Source: an uncultured Muribaculaceae bacterium (GTDB taxonomy: Bacteria; Bacteroidota; Bacteroidia; Bacteroidales; Muribaculaceae). Taken from it: 43,627 nucleotides of DNA. Each line of letters opens with the position of its first letter. The stretch's first letter is position 1. Location: assembly GCA_910578035.1 (NCBI GenBank), contig CAJTOB010000024.1, positions 1 to 43,627 on the forward strand. Reading direction: 5' to 3'. The notes below the pieces were generated by a model, which was given only the letters and a program-made list of their open reading frames with translations, was not told the DNA's origin and searched no databases. Positions 16,593-23,935 of this stretch are shown here, piece by piece. The position numbers were made by a program, and so were the translations under genes.

Positions 16593-19064
16593 ATGAACGT
16601 ATCATATAAATGGCTCAAGGAGTACGTTGACTTCGACCTTACCCCCGAAGAACTCAGCGCTGCCCTGACCTCGATAGGCCTCGAAACCGGAGGCATTGAA
16701 ACGGTAGAATCAATCCGCGGCGGTCTCGCCGGCATAGTAATCGGCAAGGTTCTGACGTGCGAAGCTCACCCCGACAGCGACCATCTCCACATAACCACTG
16801 TAGAGCTCGGCCAGGGGCCGGTGCAGATAGTGTGCGGCGCACCCAATGTAGCCGCCGGCCAGACAGTGGTTGTAGCCACTGTAGGCACAACACTCTACGC
16901 CCCCGACGGCAGCGAGTTCAAAATCAAGAAATCGAAGATACGCGGCGTTGAGTCGTTCGGCATGATATGCGCCGAAGACGAAATCGGCATAGGCCACGCC
17001 CACGACGGCATCATCGTGCTTCCGGCTGAGGCCGAGGCTTTCGTTGGCCGCCCCGCAGCCGAATACTACCACATCGAAAACGACTACGTGCTCGAGGTAG
17101 ACCTCACCCCCAACCGCATCGACGCGGGCTCGCACTACGGCGTTGCGCGCGACCTTGCCGCCTGGCTATCGTGCCACAGAAACGGCACCAAGGCGGTAAA
17201 ACCGTCTGTCGACGGCTTCAAAGTCGACGATGCGTCCGGCAACGCTGTGAGTGTGACCGTAGAGGCACCTGAGGCCTGCGTGCGCTACTGCGGCCTCACT
17301 ATCCGCGGCGCCAAGGTGTGCGAAAGCCCCGAATGGCTGCGCAACCGCCTTACAGCCATCGGCATGAACCCGATAAATAATGTGGTCGACGTGACCAACT
17401 TCATACTCCACGCAATCGGACAGCCTCTGCATGCTTTCGACGCAGCCACTCTTGCCGACGACAGCATTGTGGTGCGCAAGGCCAAAGCCGGAACGAAATT
17501 CACCACTCTCGACGGCGTTGAGCGCACCCTCTCTGACGCAGACCTGATGATTTGCGACTCCAAAGAGGAAAAATGCATCGCGGGCGTGTTCGGAGGCCTC
17601 GATTCGGGCGTGACCGAGCAGACTGTTGACATCTTCCTCGAAAGCGCCTGCTTCAACGCCACGAGCGTGCGCCGCTCGGCCCGCCGCATGGGCATAAGCA
17701 CAGACTCGTCGTTCCGCTTCGAGCGCGGCGTAGACCCCAACGGCTGTCTCTATGCCCTCAAGCTTGCCGCAATCCTGATAAAGGAAACAGCCGGCGGCAC
17801 AATCACGGGCGACATCATCGACTGGTATCCCGCTCCGGTGGCACCCTACCCCGTCGAAATGCGCTTCGGAGATTTCGCGCGTCTGATTGGCCGCGAAATA
17901 CCCCGCGAAACCGTTCTGTCGATACTCGAATCGCTCGAAGTAAGCGTTGACAAAAACGGCGACGAACTCCGTCTGGCCGTTCCGACCTACCGTGTAGACG
18001 TGCAGCGCCCCTGCGACGTCATCGAAGATGTGCTGCGCATCTACGGCTACAACAATATCGCCATGAGCGACGAGCTGCACGCCTGCCTCTCGTTCAAGAC
18101 CCCGGTCGATGCCGCCGACGACCTTCGCCGCGTCATCGCCGAACAGCTCACCGGTGCCGGCTGGAACGAAATCCTCAACAACTCGCTCACCGCCGAAGGA
18201 TATTACCGCGACCTCTCCGACTTCCCCGCCGCAAACTGCGTGCATCTGCTCAATCCGCTGAGCCAGGACCTCAATGTGATGCGCCAGACACTGCTCTTCG
18301 GCGGCCTCGAGTCGGTGGCCCACAATATCAACCGCCGCAACCCCGACCTGGCCTTCTATGAGTTCGGAAACGTCTACTTCCTCAACCCCGAGAAAGAATC
18401 GACCGCCGAGGCGCCTCTGGCCCCCTACCGCGAAGGCGCCCGTCTGGGCATGTGGATGACCGGCGCCACCCGCGGCGCCAACTGGCTGCGCCAGCGCGAA
18501 GAGGTTACTTTCTTCGACCTCAAGGCAGCCGTAGCCAACGTGCTTGCCCGCTGCGGCATCAAGCCGGTCTTCAAGACCGTCGAGACAGCCGAAGGCAGCA
18601 TCTTCGCCGCCGCACTCGCCGTAACAAACGAGAAGGGCCTTCTGCTGGGCTATGCCGGTCTTGTTGCGCCCGCACCCTGCCGCGCTGCCGACATCAAGGT
18701 GCCCGTGATGTATGCCGAACTCGACTGGGATGCCGTATGCCGCCTGGCCGCACGCCACAACGCGCTCTACACCCCTCTGCCCAAGACCCAGGCTGTGAAG
18801 CGCGACCTTTCGCTGCTCATCGATTCGACCGTGACTATGGCCGAAATCGAGGCTACAGTACGCGAGTCCGAGCGCAAGCTCCTGCAGAGCGTCGAGCTCT
18901 TCGACGTCTACGAGGGCGACAAGCTTCCTGCCGGCAAAAAATCGTATGCCATCTCGATTCTCCTCCAGGACCCCGAGAAAACACTCCAGGACAAGCATAT
19001 CGACAAGATTATGAGCAAGGTTGTCGACGGCCTCCGCCGCCGCTTCAATGCCGAACTCCGTTAA
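16593..19064 (+). CDS. pheT: Phenylalanyl-tRNA synthetase beta subunit
   Basis: 823 residues, normal for the beta chain of the alpha2-beta2 enzyme. The N-terminal EMAP-like tRNA-binding domain is at about 40-150 (VIGKVLTCEAHPDSDHLHIT, QIVCGAPNVAAGQTVVVAT). Next come the B3/B4 editing domain (about 210-380; NNVVDVTNFILHAIGQPLHAF), the B5 domain (about 400-470), the catalytic-like core and a C-terminal anticodon-binding FDX-ACB domain (about 730-823; AVKRDLSLLIDSTVTM). pheS is not in the window, so the two subunits are encoded separately here. yebC follows after 38 bp. Confidence 0.98.
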   Translation: MNVSYKWLKEYVDFDLTPEELSAALTSIGLETGGIETVESIRGGLAGIVIGKVLTCEAHPDSDHLHITTVELGQGPVQIVCGAPNVAAGQTVVVATVGTTLYAPDGSEFKIKKSKIRGVESFGMICAEDEIGIGHAHDGIIVLPAEAEAFVGRPAAEYYHIENDYVLEVDLTPNRIDAGSHYGVARDLAAWLSCHRNGTKAVKPSVDGFKVDDASGNAVSVTVEAPEACVRYCGLTIRGAKVCESPEWLRNRLTAIGMNPINNVVDVTNFILHAIGQPLHAFDAATLADDSIVVRKAKAGTKFTTLDGVERTLSDADLMICDSKEEKCIAGVFGGLDSGVTEQTVDIFLESACFNATSVRRSARRMGISTDSSFRFERGVDPNGCLYALKLAAILIKETAGGTITGDIIDWYPAPVAPYPVEMRFGDFARLIGREIPRETVLSILESLEVSVDKNGDELRLAVPTYRVDVQRPCDVIEDVLRIYGYNNIAMSDELHACLSFKTPVDAADDLRRVIAEQLTGAGWNEILNNSLTAEGYYRDLSDFPAANCVHLLNPLSQDLNVMRQTLLFGGLESVAHNINRRNPDLAFYEFGNVYFLNPEKESTAEAPLAPYREGARLGMWMTGATRGANWLRQREEVTFFDLKAAVANVLARCGIKPVFKTVETAEGSIFAAALAVTNEKGLLLGYAGLVAPAPCRAADIKVPVMYAELDWDAVCRLAARHNALYTPLPKTQAVKRDLSLLIDSTVTMAEIEATVRESERKLLQSVELFDVYEGDKLPAGKKSYAISILLQDPEKTLQDKHIDKIMSKVVDGLRRRFNAELR

Positions 19065-19102
19065 TTCAGAAAACAACCAAATAAACGTCACAAAACTCTA
19101 CC

Positions 19103-19837
19103 ATGGGAAGAGCATTTGAATACCGCAAGGCCCGCAAGCTCAAACGCTGGGGCAACATGTCGCGCACATTCACGCGCATAGGCAAGGAAATAACCATCGC
19201 CGCCAAGGCTGGCGGTCCGGACCCCGACACCAACCCCCGTCTGCGCGCTCTGATGCAGAATGCCAAGGCTGCAAACATGCCCAAGGATACTGTAGAACGC
19301 GCTATCAAGAAAGCCACCGAAAAAGACTCGAGCGACTACAAGGAAATTTCGTATGAAGGATACGGCCCCTTCGGCATCGCCATCTTCGTGGAGGCCGCTA
19401 CCGACAACAACACCCGCACTGTTGCAAACGTGCGCTCTTACTTCAACAAGCACGGCGGTTCGCTCGGCACCCAGGGCTCGCTCACTTTCCTTTTTGAGCA
19501 CAAATGTGTGTTCCGCATCAAGCCATGCGAAGGCGTGAGCCTCGATGACCTCGAACTCGAACTCATCGACTATGGCGTAGACGAACTCGGCCACGATGAA
19601 GACGAGAACGGCAACGAGCAGATTGTGCTCTACGGCGCTTTCGAGGAATATTCCAACATTCAGAAGTATCTCGAAGAGAACAACTACGAAATCATCAGCT
19701 CTGAATTCGAACGCATTCCCAACGACCTCAAGGACGTGACTCCCGAGCAGCGCGAAAGCATCAATAAGCTCCTCGAGAAGCTCGAAGACGACGAAGACGT
19801 GCAGAACGTGTTCCACAACATGCGCGAAGAAGAATAG
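19103..19837 (+). CDS. YebC/PmpR-family protein
   Basis: 244 residues, full length. The family signatures are MGRAFEYRKARKLKRWGNMS, FTRIGKEITIAAKAGGPDP, NMPKDTVERAIKKA and NVRSYFNKHGGSLGTQGSL. Relatives act as transcription regulators (PmpR), and several bacterial and mitochondrial members (YebC, TACO1) help ribosomes through polyproline stretches. Position right after pheT would suit a translation role. The C-terminal tail is acidic (EKLEDDEDVQNVFHNMREEE). Confidence 0.93.
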   Translation: MGRAFEYRKARKLKRWGNMSRTFTRIGKEITIAAKAGGPDPDTNPRLRALMQNAKAANMPKDTVERAIKKATEKDSSDYKEISYEGYGPFGIAIFVEAATDNNTRTVANVRSYFNKHGGSLGTQGSLTFLFEHKCVFRIKPCEGVSLDDLELELIDYGVDELGHDEDENGNEQIVLYGAFEEYSNIQKYLEENNYEIISSEFERIPNDLKDVTPEQRESINKLLEKLEDDEDVQNVFHNMREEE

Positions 19838-19844
19838 ACACAAA

Positions 19845-19939
19845 AGTTACAAATTACAAGTTACAAATTAGGAGTTAGTAGTTAGAAGTTGGCAACTACT
19901 AACTACTAATTACTAATTACTAACTTCTAACTACTAATT
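19845..19939. repeat. Perfectly phased heptamer hairpin AGTTANN / TAANTAC
   Basis: The cleanest example in the window. The left arm is seven units of 7 bases (AGTTACA, AATTACA, AGTTACA, AATTAGG, AGTTAGT, AGTTAGA, then a truncated AGTTGG). It turns at AGTTG-G-CAACT and continues as the complementary right arm CAACTAC, TAACTAC, TAATTAC twice, TAACTTC, TAACTAC (19893-19934). It starts 7 bases after the yebC stop and ends just before the M48 gene. Confidence 0.85.
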
Positions 19940-19947
19940 CCACTCTT

Positions 19948-20730
19948 ATGGTTAAGAGATTTATATTTGCACTTGCTGCGGTAGTTGCGATGACACTTCC
20001 TCTTACAGCAAATGCCCAGTTCAATGCCGGCCGCGGCCTCAAGGCCGTAGGCAAGGCAGCTCAAGCCCTGACCCTTTCTGACGCCGACATGGCCCAGTAT
20101 GTGAAGGAATATATCGACTGGATGGACAAGAACAATCCTGTCACAGCAGCCGACAATCCCTACACAAAACGCCTCGATTCTATCACCGCAGGCATGACTT
20201 CTGTAGAAGGCATTCCGTTGAATTTCAAAGTTTACGACGTTATCGACGTAAACGCTTTCGCATGCCCCGACGGCAGCATACGCGTGTTCTCCTCGCTGAT
20301 GGATATCATGAGCGACGACGAGCTCCTCGGTGTAATCGGCCACGAAATCGGCCATATCGCCAAGAAACACTCCAAGAGCTCTATGAAGCAGGCTCTGCTC
20401 ACATCGGCGCTCAAAGACGCCGTTGCATCGTCCAGCAACAAGGTGGCTACTCTCACCGATTCGCAGCTTGGCTCGCTCGGCGAAGCCCTGGCAAGCGCCA
20501 AGCACTCGCGCAAGCACGAGGACGAGGCCGACGACTATGGATATGAGTTCCTCAAGTCGCACGGCAAGAATCCTCTGGCAATGGCTCTGGCTTTCAAGAA
20601 GCTCCAGCAGATGGAGCAGGAAGCAGGCGCCTCCAAGACCTCAAAAATCAATCAGCTCTTTTCCACTCACCCCGAACTCGACAAACGCATTGAGCGCATG
20701 GAGAAGCGGGCCGCCAAAGACGGGCTATGA
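19948..20730 (+). CDS. M48-family zinc metalloprotease, exported
   Basis: 260 residues with a signal peptide (MVKRFIFALAAVVAMTLPL, cleaved near ANA-QF). The catalytic motif HEIGH sits in GVIGHEIGHIAKKHS, and the third zinc ligand Glu is in KHEDEADDYGYEFL. The organisation matches small periplasmic M48C peptidases related to BepA/LoiP, which take part in outer-membrane protein quality control. FSTHPELDKRIERMEKRA near the end is the conserved substrate-side block. It lies between two hairpin-forming arrays and has no recognisable promoter box of its own. Confidence 0.93.
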   Translation: MVKRFIFALAAVVAMTLPLTANAQFNAGRGLKAVGKAAQALTLSDADMAQYVKEYIDWMDKNNPVTAADNPYTKRLDSITAGMTSVEGIPLNFKVYDVIDVNAFACPDGSIRVFSSLMDIMSDDELLGVIGHEIGHIAKKHSKSSMKQALLTSALKDAVASSSNKVATLTDSQLGSLGEALASAKHSRKHEDEADDYGYEFLKSHGKNPLAMALAFKKLQQMEQEAGASKTSKINQLFSTHPELDKRIERMEKRAAKDGL

Positions 20731-20734
20731 TTAT

Positions 20735-20818
20735 TAAGTTTTGAGTTTAAAGTTTAAAGAGTTGAGATAATGGAAGCTTCGGCAAACATTATCTTGACTC
20801 TTTTCTTATAAACTTTCC
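20735..20818. repeat. AT-rich hairpin with TTATCTTGACTCT arm
   Basis: Arms of 15 bases with two mismatches lie at 20758-20772 and 20787-20801, with a loop of about 14 bases. Outside them GAGTTTA/AAGTTTA heptamers on the left face TATAAACTTT on the right. It lies between the M48 gene and upp and could terminate or process the upstream transcript. Confidence 0.65.
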
Positions 20819-20844
20819 ATAATTATTAATGTTGACATAATACT

Positions 20845-21498
20845 ATGAAAGTACATAATTTTGCAGAACAGCCGTCGCTGGTGAGCCAGTATCTGGCCGA
20901 AATGCGCGACATCAAGGTGCAGGGCGACCGCCTGCGTTTCCGCCGCAACCTCGAGCGCCTTGGCGAAATCTTTGCCTACGAAATAAGCAAGGGTCTCGAA
21001 TACAAGACCGAGCAGATTACGACTCCTCTCGGCGTCGAAGCCGCCTGCCAGGTGATAAGCGAGCCGCTTGTGCTTGCCACTATCTTCCGCGCGGGTGTGC
21101 CTTTCCATCAGGGTTTTCTGCGTTACCTCGATAATGCCGAGAATGCTTTTGTGTCGGCTTACCGCAAGTATAAGGAAAAAGAGAATTTCGATATTCTCAT
21201 CGAATATCTCGCATCGCCGCGCCTCGACGGCAAAACGCTGATTCTCTGCGACCCGATGCTCGCCACAGGCGCCTCGATGGAACTGAGCTACAAGGCTCTC
21301 CTCACCAAGGGTACGCCGGCCAAGCTGCATGTGGCATCGGTAATCGCCTCGCAGCAGGCTGTCGACTATCTTCAGGGTGTAATGCCTGAGGAAGCTGAGC
21401 TGTGGGTAGGCGTCATCGATGATAGAATCAACTCCCACAGCTATATAGTGCCCGGTCTGGGCGACGCCGGCGACCTCGCCTACGGCACCAAGGAGTGA
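20845..21498 (+). CDS. upp: Uracil phosphoribosyltransferase
   Basis: 217 residues. Converts uracil and PRPP to UMP in pyrimidine salvage. The PRPP-binding loop reads LILCDPMLATGASM (about 132-145), with FRAGVPFHQGF and the uracil-binding C-terminal block YIVPGLGDAGDLAYGT. Length is normal. Octamer repeats begin directly at its stop codon and a strong hairpin follows at 21590. Confidence 0.97.
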   Translation: MKVHNFAEQPSLVSQYLAEMRDIKVQGDRLRFRRNLERLGEIFAYEISKGLEYKTEQITTPLGVEAACQVISEPLVLATIFRAGVPFHQGFLRYLDNAENAFVSAYRKYKEKENFDILIEYLASPRLDGKTLILCDPMLATGASMELSYKALLTKGTPAKLHVASVIASQQAVDYLQGVMPEEAELWVGVIDDRINSHSYIVPGLGDAGDLAYGTKE

Positions 21499-21570
21499 GG
21501 ATGGGCTGATGGGCGGATAGGCTGACGGGCCTTTTGGCTGTTGAGCTGATGAGCAGACAAGCTAATTAAT
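21499..21570. repeat. Octamer array after upp
   Basis: Starting at the upp stop codon, degenerate 8-base units of the GGGCTGAT/GGGCGGAT family (GGGCTGAT, GGGCGGAT, AGGCTGAC, then GAGCTGAT, GAGCAGAC). Only one orientation is present. Confidence 0.6.
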
Positions 21571-21589
21571 CACAAAGACCAGAATAGCG

Positions 21590-21628
21590 CAAGCGCCCGA
21601 GGCTGTTTTTTGCAGCTTCGGGCGCTTG
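21590..21628. terminator. Strong 16-bp hairpin downstream of upp
   Basis: A 16-base stem (21590-21605 with 21613-21628) has a single G-T pair and a T6G loop. The T run is in the loop, not after the stem, so it is not a textbook intrinsic terminator in either direction, although it could end or protect the upp transcript. Confidence 0.5.
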
Positions 21629-21649
21629 TCGTATATATATGTATCTGCG

Positions 21650-21746
21650 GCCGCGAGATTTGGAGAGAGGTACCGCCGGTGGCACTTTCAGCCTTCCGAG
21701 AGAGAGGGATTACTATCCCGCGATGCCGTCGTGGCATCAAATCTCC
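21650..21746. ncRNA. Candidate multibranched structured RNA or mobile repeat
   Basis: An 8-bp closing stem (GAGATTTG 21655-21662 with CAAATCTC 21738-21745) encloses a GGGAT-TACT-ATCCC hairpin (21706-21719) and an ATGCC-GTCGT-GGCAT hairpin (21723-21737), plus two direct copies of GAGAGAGG (21663 and 21700). It lies in a convergent gap, so it is not a leader of either neighbour. I do not recognise a known RNA family and cannot assign the strand. Confidence 0.35.
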
Positions 21747-21780
21747 GGCTTTGCTTGTATAACGCTCCTACACAACCAAA

Positions 21781-21989
21781 GGTTTAGGAATTTAGGAGTT
21801 TAGGGGAGGTAGGATTTTAGGAATGTAGGGATTTAGGGGGGTAGGAGGGGGCTGTAGATTATATCTAAAATCATACTCTCCTCCACTCCTAAATCTCCTT
21901 CCTCCCCCTTAACACCCTAATCCCCTGTGCCCCTAACATCTTAATCTCCTAAATTCCTAACTCCCTACCTCCCCTAAATTCCTAATCTC
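21781..21989. repeat. Octamer inverted array NNTTAGGR / AANYCCCT
   Basis: The left arm (to about 21850) has 8-base units such as GTTTAGGA, ATTTAGGA and TTTTAGGA. The right arm (about 21885-21989) has the complementary type (TCCTAAAT, AATCCCCT, AATCTCCT, AACTCCCT). The pattern continues into the last codons and stop of rsmD (its end encodes RVGE from GGTAGGGGAG-like sequence), as if the array had grown up to or over the gene end. Confidence 0.75.
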
Positions 21990-22529
21990 TTACTCCCCTA
22001 CCCTGAAGAGGGAGAAGTTGACGGAGCCGTAGGCGCGGTGGTCGAAGAAGCCAGGGAGGGTCGAGAAATCGTGTTGGCGGGAGTGCTCTACAATGACGAG
22101 CGTACCCGGCTTTACAACGCGCGAACCAAGAATTTTAGCCGGTATTTCGGCAAATCCGGGCATGTCGTATGGCGGGTCGGCAAAGACTATATCGAAGCTC
22201 TGCGAGGCACCTTCGAGGTATCTGAGAGCATCGCCGCGGACAAGGTTGAGGTTTGTGGCACCGAGCTCGGCGGCCACTTTCTGAATGAAGCGTTGCTGGG
22301 TCGAGGCTTTTTCAACAGCCGTAGCTGTGCGGCAGTCGCGACTTAGAAACTCGAATGTCACCGCTCCGGTACCGGCAAATAGGTCGAGGGTATCGGCGCC
22401 TTCGATATCGGCGATATTCTCGATGACGTTGAATATATTTTCGCGGGCGAAGTCGGTTGTAGGCCTCGCAGTGATATTGGTAGGCACGTCGAAACGCCGA
22501 CGGCCGTATTTTCCTCGTATTATTCGCAT
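21990..22529 (-). CDS. rsmD: 16S rRNA (guanine966-N2)-methyltransferase
   Basis: 179 residues. Methylates G966 of 16S rRNA using S-adenosylmethionine. The SAM site is LDLFAGTGAVTFEFLSR and the catalytic motif is FADPPYDMP, the N6/N2 DPPY type. The N-terminal MRIIRGKYGRRRF and RPTTDFARENIFNVIEN are typical. The ATG at 22529 was chosen because it gives the family N-terminus; the longer frame to 22778 runs through the DUF3822 gene in another frame. It overlaps that gene by 10 bp. Confidence 0.95.
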   Translation of the reverse strand: MRIIRGKYGRRRFDVPTNITARPTTDFARENIFNVIENIADIEGADTLDLFAGTGAVTFEFLSRDCRTATAVEKASTQQRFIQKVAAELGATNLNLVRGDALRYLEGASQSFDIVFADPPYDMPGFAEIPAKILGSRVVKPGTLVIVEHSRQHDFSTLPGFFDHRAYGSVNFSLFRVGE

Positions 22530-23344
22530 AGCGGTATAAGAATCAATGGGAATGGAGCCTTGAGGGCGTCGTGTCCGCCTCTCAGAGCCGCCGAAGGGAA
22601 TATGAATGGGAGCACATTGGCGGCGTAGCGGCCCAGCTCGGGGGCAAGCGCCAGACGCGCCGATGTGTCGCCGCAAAGATAGATGCTGTCGGTGGCGGGG
22701 TCGAGACCGGCCTCGCGGGCTGCGGCCATGACCCAGTATGCAGCATCGGCCACTGTCGGGGCGTCCTTGGTGACGCATAGGCGCAGGGAACCGTCGCGGC
22801 CGAAGGCAAGGAGGTCTACGGCAGGACTGACACCGCCGGTGAGGTGGGCATACAGCTTGGCGGTGTTGCCGCCTTCGTTTTTAGCGCCTAAATATTTCAG
22901 CAGAGGCGTTATACGGCAACATATGCGGGGATTGCGGAATGTCCGGGCAAGGAAATTCGACAGTTCATCGGGGCAGGGCCACGCCACAGCGAGGTTCTGT
23001 CCGATAAATTGATCTGTAAACACAATTTCGCCTTCGTCGGCCAGGCAGCAGTAGCGGGCGCTCTCCTCGATGACCGAGGTGCCGAGACCGGAAGGGGCCA
23101 CGAGGTAGTGGCGCGTATCGATAAGGATATCGACCGAGGCGAAATCAGCCGTAAGCAGGGGCACTGCATAGACAGCATCTTCTACTGCAGCGAGGAAGCC
23201 GGGCGCGGTGGGGTCGAAAGGCACACTGAATGACACTGTCTGCACATCGTCGACCGTGCTGAGGGCAACGGCACGTATGGCCGAGCCATCAATCATCAGC
23301 AGAAGCCGCCACAACAAGGGATTGGAAATTTCGGATTGTTCCAT
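22520..23344 (-). CDS. DUF3822 family protein
   Basis: A 274-residue soluble protein, without signal peptide or membrane segment, of a Bacteroidota family (DUF3822) that is regularly adjacent to rsmD. Alternating strand/helix segments (FASVDILIDTRHYLVAPS, SIYLCGDTSARLAL) suggest an actin/ASKHA-like or RNase H-like fold, but I see no catalytic motif and assign no function. The start at 23344 follows a strong promoter whose -7 box ends 6 bases upstream; the frame extends to 23362 only through a Leu-rich leader overlapping that box. It overlaps rsmD by 10 bp, so the pair is co-translated. Confidence 0.8.
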   Translation of the reverse strand: MEQSEISNPLLWRLLLMIDGSAIRAVALSTVDDVQTVSFSVPFDPTAPGFLAAVEDAVYAVPLLTADFASVDILIDTRHYLVAPSGLGTSVIEESARYCCLADEGEIVFTDQFIGQNLAVAWPCPDELSNFLARTFRNPRICCRITPLLKYLGAKNEGGNTAKLYAHLTGGVSPAVDLLAFGRDGSLRLCVTKDAPTVADAAYWVMAAAREAGLDPATDSIYLCGDTSARLALAPELGRYAANVLPFIFPSAALRGGHDALKAPFPLILIPLCE

Positions 23345-23350
23345 AGATTG

Positions 23351-23382
23351 CAAAATTAGCAATTAATTTCGCCTTCACCAAA
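23351..23382 (-). promoter_or_regulatory. Promoter of DUF3822-rsmD (leaderless type)
   Basis: The -7 TAATTTTG is at 23358-23351 and the -33 TTTG at 23382-23379 on the minus strand, with exactly 20 bases between. The ATG is at 23344, leaving a leader of zero to three bases. Confidence 0.75.
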
Positions 23383-23425
23383 ATGCCCTTTCATTTGTTA
23401 TATAATATAAATAACATCTGCAATC

Positions 23426-23833
23426 ATGAAAGCGAAACTATTACTCATACCGGCAGCGGCGTTTTTGATGGCCGCATGCGCCGACCTCGGCTTCGGAGTC
23501 GATGTTGACTCAGGCCCCTACGATCCTTATTATTATGGCAACGGCTACTATGGCTACCCCTGGGGCAATCTCGGCTGGGATTGGGATTATCCGCTCTACT
23601 CTCCGCCAATCGCACGGCCGCCACGGCCGCCGATGACAGGCATCGGCCCCGGCCCGGCATTGCCGCCGCCCAACAACAACCGTCCGCAGGTGCGGCCGCC
23701 GATGAACGGCATTCCGACAACTTCGCCCAACGGCACCGTGCGCCCCGGAAACGGCGGCCTGCCCTCAGTGACAGTACCATCCACTCCCCCGCGCAACAAC
23801 AGCGGCAGCAACAACTCTCTGCGCGGCAGGTGA
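23426..23833 (+). CDS. Small Pro/Asn-rich lipoprotein
   Basis: 135 residues. The lipoprotein signal is MKAKLLLIPAAAFLMAACAD, with the acylated Cys at about 18. A Gly/Tyr/Asp-rich segment (YYYGNGYYGYPWGN) follows, and the rest is disordered with PPRPP, PPNNN and PSTPP runs. No enzymatic domain is visible. It is probably anchored in the envelope, possibly surface-exposed or acting as a wall spacer. It has no recognised homologue by eye. Octamer repeats start immediately at its stop codon. Confidence 0.7.
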   Translation: MKAKLLLIPAAAFLMAACADLGFGVDVDSGPYDPYYYGNGYYGYPWGNLGWDWDYPLYSPPIARPPRPPMTGIGPGPALPPPNNNRPQVRPPMNGIPTTSPNGTVRPGNGGLPSVTVPSTPPRNNSGSNNSLRGR

Positions 23834-23935
23834 GGTTGGGCGGCTGGGCGGCTGGGCTGACGGGCGGTTAAGGACCTTAAAGTCTTTAAAGACCTTAAAG
23901 ACCCTTTTTGCCTGTCTGCTCAGCCGCCCGGCAGC
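23834..23935. repeat. Octamer repeats and TTAAAGACC-type repeats
   Basis: GGGCGGCT/GGGCTGAC octamers are followed by a self-complementary AT-richer run (TTAAGGACC, TTAAAGTC, TTTAAAGACC, TTAAAGACC; about 23868-23903). A short reverse-oriented GCCCGGCAGC stretch then leads into the DUF4954 gene end. Confidence 0.6.

Noticed and set aside
17166..19091. A 641-codon minus-strand ORF
   Set aside because: It is fully antisense to pheT, whose domains are complete. The composition is that of a mirrored coding frame.
20831..20836. TTGACA before upp as a sigma70 -35 box
   Set aside because: It is only 14 bases before the ATG and Bacteroidota housekeeping promoters use TTTG/TAnnTTTG instead.
21650..21746. 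A tRNA, 6S RNA or SRP RNA at this fold
   Set aside because: The T-loop GTTCRANNC and the SRP tetraloop region are absent and the size does not fit 6S RNA, so I leave the family open.
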